Shown here piece after piece: positions 59,752-64,000 of a stretch of DNA of 64,000 nt. A program made the translations under genes and the position numbers. Numbering within the stretch: position 1 is the stretch's first letter; each line of letters starts with the position of its first letter. The DNA comes from Limonium bicolor (lineage: Eukaryota; Streptophyta; Magnoliopsida; Caryophyllales; Plumbaginaceae): positions 472,119,375 through 472,183,374 of the forward strand of contig CM041776.1 in the NCBI GenBank assembly GCA_023374045.1. Reading direction: 5' to 3'. The notes under the pieces are model-generated. The model did not search any database, was not told the DNA's origin, and worked only from the letters and a program-made list of their open reading frames with translations.

Positions 59752-60074
59752 TAAGGTATCTTTGACTACGAGCCCCCGAACTATAACTCTGTTATCAGGA
59801 AGTTAACTACGTGTTAACCTATCAGCTTAATTATATTAATACGGTCATGCTGGACAAAAAACACTACTTAATCTGCATTGTTATTTTCCTAAAAATGTCA
59901 ACCCTTCCTTGAAAATGCATCTAAAGTGGAATGAAAGAGAGTTAGACGATGTTGATTAAGCAGTTTTGTTGTCTAGTCTGGCATTATTAATGTGATTGAG
60001 CTGATAGATTAACACATAGTTAACTTTTTGATCACATAGTTATAGTTCGGGGGCTCGTAGTCAAAGATACCTTA
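59752..60074. repeat. Inverted repeat (foldback element), 323 bp
   Basis: TTAAGGTATCTTTGACTACG and its complement bound arms of about 90 bp that include GAGCCCCCGAACTATAACT and TTAACCTATCAGCTTAATTA. A possible longer left border (AAATTACTCATAACCCCC, 59664) has no clear partner, so the right end may be truncated. Confidence 0.8.
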
Positions 60075-60239
60075 ACCTTGTTCTAAGCCGTACTTCCTTC
60101 TTCGAAAATTAGCATACCAAAATCATCATCAAGAATCAGTTTACTAGTAATAGTTATAGAAGAATATACTTCGTCGGAAATTAACCGACACCCAACTTAA
60201 GAAAATCACGAGTAATCAAAACTCAACCCAAAAAATAAA

Positions 60240-61301
60240 GGGAAATTTCCTGAAATGACACTATACTTTTGGCTAATTCATGAAATGCCACTAAAAAAAC
60301 AGAAAGTCATAAAATGCTACTATATTTTCATAAAACTCTATGAAATATCACTATAGTCATTGACCAGATGGAAAAAAGATAAAAATACCCCTACTAGTTA
60401 ATAAAGTACTTTTAAAGTTCACAATATGCCTCTAAGTGTTACAAAATTTACAAAAATATCAAAAGACAATAAAAATATAAAAAAATTAAAAATTTATAAA
60501 AATTATATAACTAAATATAAAATTAAAAAAAATTTAAAAAACTTATGAAAATTAAAAAAATAAAAAATTTTAAAATTGAAAAAAAAAATAAAAATATCGT
60601 AAAACATTAAAACAAATAAATATTTCATTTTTTAAAATTTAATTCAGTACCATAAAAAGAATATAGAATTCTAAACAAATAATTTATACTAACTTTCTAC
60701 AAATTTATACAATTAAATATCATAATTTATACCAAATAAGTACCATAATTTTTACCATACATTTTTTAATTATTATTTTCTATCCATTCAAATTATTTCT
60801 TCAAAGTAAATAATTTTATTTTTTTTAATTTTCTGATAAATTTTAAAAATTAAAACTTCTAAACATAATAATTTATTTTGAAGAAATAATTTAAATTGAT
60901 AGAAAATAATAATTAAAAAATGTATGGTACTTATTTGATACTATAACTTATGGTACTTGATTGGTAGAAATATTGGTATAATTATTTGTTTAAAACATAA
61001 TATTCTTTTTATGGTACTGAATAAATTTAAAAAATGAAACATTGATTTATTTTAATATTTAATGATATTTTCATTTTTACATTTTTTTTAATTTTTATAA
61101 AAAAATTTATATTTTTTATTGTATTTTAAAATTTTTGTGAATTTTGTGAATTTTTTAACACTAAGGGGCTTTAAAAGTACATTGTTAACTAGAAGGGGTA
61201 TTTTTATCTTTTTGCCATTTGGTAGTGGCATTTCATGGACTTTTACGAAAATATAACTGTATTTTGTGACTTTTTTTTAGTGGCATTTCATAAAATTTCC
61301 C
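60240..61301. mobile_element. Mutator-type foldback element, 1062 bp, with 9-bp TSD
   Basis: Ends GGGAAATTTCCTGAAATGAC and GTGGCATTTCATAAAATTTCCC. The two halves are imperfect complements over most of their length, including the GATAAAAATACCCCTACTAG / TAACTAGAAGGGGTATTTTT block. The 9-bp duplication AAAAATAAA flanks it at 60231-60239 and 61302-61310. The interior is extremely AT-rich and non-coding. Confidence 0.88.
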
Positions 61302-61310
61302 AAAAATAAA

Positions 61311-61964
61311 TGAACAAAAATCTTAATTTAAACCTATCATTACAATTGGGTTTTAGGTCGGGTCTTCAGGTTGGATATAAATGATCAGCCCTAATTATAT
61401 ATTTAAATATTACATATAAAATATGTAAAATCCTGTAAAATATGTAAAATCCACCATATTTAGTGTTTTTCCACAAGCTGTATAATTTTTATTTAAACAA
61501 AAACAGAATTGGTATCTTATAATATTTGGTGTAACTTTCAAACTCAAATGGTATTATACAAATTCATCAACAAAATATTATTTGGTCTGTTATTTATGTT
61601 CTTTTAAATATGTATTAAATATATATAAATCATAGTACATAACTAGACGATAAGGTATTCTATTTTTTGAATTTAATAAAGAAGGCGTGTTTGGCTGTAT
61701 AAGTGGCCAAGTGAACTATATAATTTTGTCATTTAAAATTTGATTAAATAATATTCAAACTAAACATTCTTTTTATTTGACATTTTTTCACATAGTACAT
61801 AGGTATATATAGGCCTGGCATATATAAACTTAAGATATGAACACAGTGTTAAATTAGTTCTGGGGAGGAGCAATGGCTTGAATATGGCATTAGCTACATA
61901 ATGGGTTTATTATTTTCTCTACTTCTGCCTAATGAAATTAAAAACAAAAGATATATAATAAACT
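61311..61964. other. AT-rich intergenic sequence
   Basis: Nothing recognisable; it probably includes the 3' UTR of the minus-strand S1-type gene. Confidence 0.5.
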
Positions 61965-62411
61965 CTATTTTGATTTAACCAAGCCATTCCAACGATGTTT
62001 GAGTTCCCATTTCTTGTTGTCGTCGCTAAACATGATACCATCATCGGTAGCTTTCCAAAATAAGGATTGTCGAAATTCAGAAAGCTTTTTATTAAAAGAT
62101 TGAAACCCGCAATCTAGACCCTCCCATTTAAGATCACAGGTGAAGAGTGTCTCCCCGGTGAATGACATCCCAAACTTCCAGGTAAATTCTTGTCCGACTT
62201 GCAGATGGTGCACCCCTAAATCGTCATTTTTCGATTTGCAGTGAACATCCAAAGGCCCTGTGTTGTCACTCATCTCGTTTATCACATGTACATGGTATTT
62301 TGCAAAAGGGTTGAGACTATAACCGGCGTAAGCGGTCATTTTGTTGGAGAAGGAAGCTGACAGCAATGTCAATATTGCAAGTAAAATTGAGTAGACGTGC
62401 GAGTAACCCAT
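61965..62411 (-). CDS. Plant self-incompatibility S1-type (SPH) small secreted protein
   Basis: The chosen start is MGYSHVYSILLAIL at 62409-62411, which gives 148 aa with a signal peptide (hydrophobic residues 6-22). An upstream in-frame Met at 62525 would put 38 basic residues before the signal peptide, which is unlikely. Family motifs: PLDVHCKSKNDDLGVHHL and GQEFTWKFGMSF, then TLFTCDLKWEG and LFWKATDDGIMF. S1 proteins are secreted ligands; poppy PrsS triggers pollen self-rejection, and most plant relatives have unknown roles. Cys residues are seen in VHC, FTC and LDC, but the usual C...CxW pair before the 'W...DG' block is not present (FRQSLFW instead). Single exon, typical for the family. 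Confidence 0.92.
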   Translation of the reverse strand: MGYSHVYSILLAILTLLSASFSNKMTAYAGYSLNPFAKYHVHVINEMSDNTGPLDVHCKSKNDDLGVHHLQVGQEFTWKFGMSFTGETLFTCDLKWEGLDCGFQSFNKKLSEFRQSLFWKATDDGIMFSDDNKKWELKHRWNGLVKSK

Positions 62412-63157
62412 GATCGTGATTTTAATCAGTTTGTTCGAGAGAGGATGAACTTGATAGGTTTGTGTATACAGATAGATTTTGCAATCGGGAACACGCTTAG
62501 ATTGTTGGTTATTTTGCAATCTCAAGATCGATCAATAGGTTCGCAGGTTTTAATATGTATTTATTCTCTTTCAAATTAGCGATTATATGAAAAAAGTTTC
62601 TTCAATTAGCTTAATAGGTAGACAAAAAGTGAGCGGTGAGGGAATAAATCATTTAATTTTGGTAATTGGTTGAAGAATTATCTTTTATTTTGGTAAAATG
62701 GTTAAATAACTATTGCTTATCTAAAGGGTGATAATTTACTAATTTATCTAAAATAGGGTCTCATAGTGTATTATGGGTCACATGGGGACAAGTGTCTTCC
62801 ATGGTTAATGTAATTTTCCAAACGAAAACATATTTTAGGAATAACTATTTTTGTATTACATTATAAGAATTTGTGTACTTTGAATAACGTTACTTTTTGT
62901 AGTGTCTACTTTCATTCCTGATATGTTGAGTTCAACTAATGATCAATATCAAATTCATGATAAATCCCAAATCAACTTAGAAATTAGTAGATCCAAATTC
63001 AATGTAATCTAATACAATTGAAGTTTGTAAAATAAAGTTTAATCCTTAGCTTCTCACATACATTTATGTTCAATATAATATAAGGTTGGACATAACTTTC
63101 TATAGCGAGAGATTGGTTTTAATTTAGTGCAATGACATCAACACTAAGAAAAATATA
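62412..63157. other. Intergenic, upstream of the S1-type gene
   Basis: AT-rich; it contains the promoter of the minus-strand gene. No other gene recognised. Confidence 0.5.
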
Positions 63158-63597
63158 ATGCCAATAAACACTCCATATGGCAAAAACTATAACGTTGTTC
63201 ATGATAAGCCTTATAACATTTCTAATTTGTCCTCTTCTCTCATTTCCCAAACCTTTTCCAAAGCGGCTTGTGACCATCTTTTCGTGCAGCCTAATCACTT
63301 TCTTCTCGTTCATGTCCATCCTACGTACATGCATCCCTTTGTGGCTGCCTCTACAATTCCATCTTTATCCCCAGCTACCCGTGAGCAACACACAAAATTT
63401 CACAATCTTTCTTTTTTCTTTTTTTTATCATTTTTACTTCCCCTCTCCCTTGGTTTGTTCCTTTCCACCGATATTGTTGGTTACCCACTCCTCTTGTCTT
63501 GGTGTTTTGTGTTAGGTTTTCATTATTCTTCTTCTTTGCTTTTTGACTTATCGTAGCTTCGACTAACGATATTTTTAAGGTTATTCTTAGTATAATA
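63158..63597 (+). other. Overlapping hydrophobic open frames, no family recognised
   Basis: Frames at 63158-63556 and 63177-63515 overlap. The second begins MAKTITLFMISLITFLICPLL, which resembles a signal peptide or membrane segment, but the rest is low-complexity Phe/Leu/Pro with no Cys pattern. A small secreted-protein remnant is possible. Confidence 0.2.
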
Positions 63598-64000
63598 AGG
63601 AAAAATTACATCTTCGTCTATGATGTTTGATGAAATTACATATCTCAATCACGAGGTTTAAAAATTACTTTCCCCACCTATGTGGTTATTATATCTAACA
63701 ACTTTTTAAATTTTCATTCAACTTAGATGATGCTTAAATGTTCTCCAAATTTGATGAAACTTCACATGGACGTTAAAGTGTTATATTTTGGTCTATTGTC
63801 AAATTCAAAGTTTTTTAAGCTCACATGTAACATGTGGGACCCAATGGAAATACGTTCATATGTCACATGTTTTATTGGGTCCCATGTGTTCATATAAGCT
63901 TAAAATTTTTTGAATTTGACAATGGATCAAGCTATAACACTTTAGTATCGTCCATGTGAAGTTTTCATCAAATTTGGACAACATTTAAGTATCTCTTAAG
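63598..64000. mobile_element. Foldback MITE related to the one at 47752, cut by the window end
   Basis: The inner arms match the 47752-48163 family: AAATGTT(G/C)TCCAAA(A)TTTGATGAAACTT, AAAGTGTTATAT, GTGGGACCCAATG. The left end GGAAAAATTACATCTTCG starts at about 63598; the right end lies beyond 64000. Confidence 0.75.

Noticed and set aside
63119..63334. 71-aa minus-strand frame (MHVRRMDMNEKK)
   Set aside because: No family recognised, short, and overlapped by longer plus-strand frames.

Overview
This is nuclear DNA of a flowering plant, most likely a dicot. It carries plant Ty3/gypsy and CACTA elements, poly(A)-tailed LINE fragments, palindromic Mutator-like MITEs and spliced genes. Two host genes are well supported: a GTD-binding (DUF593/zein-binding) membrane protein at 49279-51915 (+) and a plant self-incompatibility S1-type secreted protein at 61965-62411 (-). 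Almost everything else is nested transposable elements. Many reading frames are broken by single-base indels, including one in the DUF593 host gene, so part of the apparent decay may be uncorrected long-read indel error.

Layout. 1-4800: a 42-bp minisatellite (17 units), then a minus-strand gypsy-type transposon gene (Transposase_28-like N-terminal domain followed by long coiled coils). 5290-22590: a decayed plus-strand retroelement gene and LTR, split by a 14.2-kb CACTA transposon (7605-21777, TSD TCT). The CACTA element encodes a Transposase_21/DUF4218/DUF4216 transposase and a second gene that ends in a Ulp1-like C48 cysteine protease. That second gene is itself split by a 4.25-kb solo gypsy LTR (9114-13364, TSD CTTCA). 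22591-24309: a gypsy pol fragment running into a 500-N gap.

24810-38174 is the highlight: a young, almost complete Ty3/gypsy element with near-identical 3-4 kb LTRs, a tRNA-Met primer site, gag, pol and a polypurine tract. It carries an intact 259-aa AlkB-type Fe(II)/2-oxoglutarate dioxygenase between gag and protease. The AlkB ORF lies wholly inside an interval bounded by GT...AG with matching phase, and two further phase-consistent intron-like gaps occur in gag. The model I propose is that splicing of the genomic RNA yields gag-pol, while unspliced RNA (or a separate transcript) yields the AlkB enzyme.

38175-45855: the 3' part of another gypsy element (non-coding internal part with tandem repeats, PPT, 4.9-kb LTR). 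45856-48433: a 76-bp tandem duplication, a 409-bp hairpin, a Mutator-type MITE with a 9-bp TSD, and a 5'-truncated LINE with a 13-bp TSD. 48434-52414: the DUF593 gene and its flanks. 52415-58953: two minus-strand gypsy 3' ends, one holding a LINE insertion with a 14-bp TSD. 59650-61301: two foldback elements, the second with a 9-bp TSD. 61302-64000: the S1-type gene, AT-rich spacer, and a last MITE running off the window edge.
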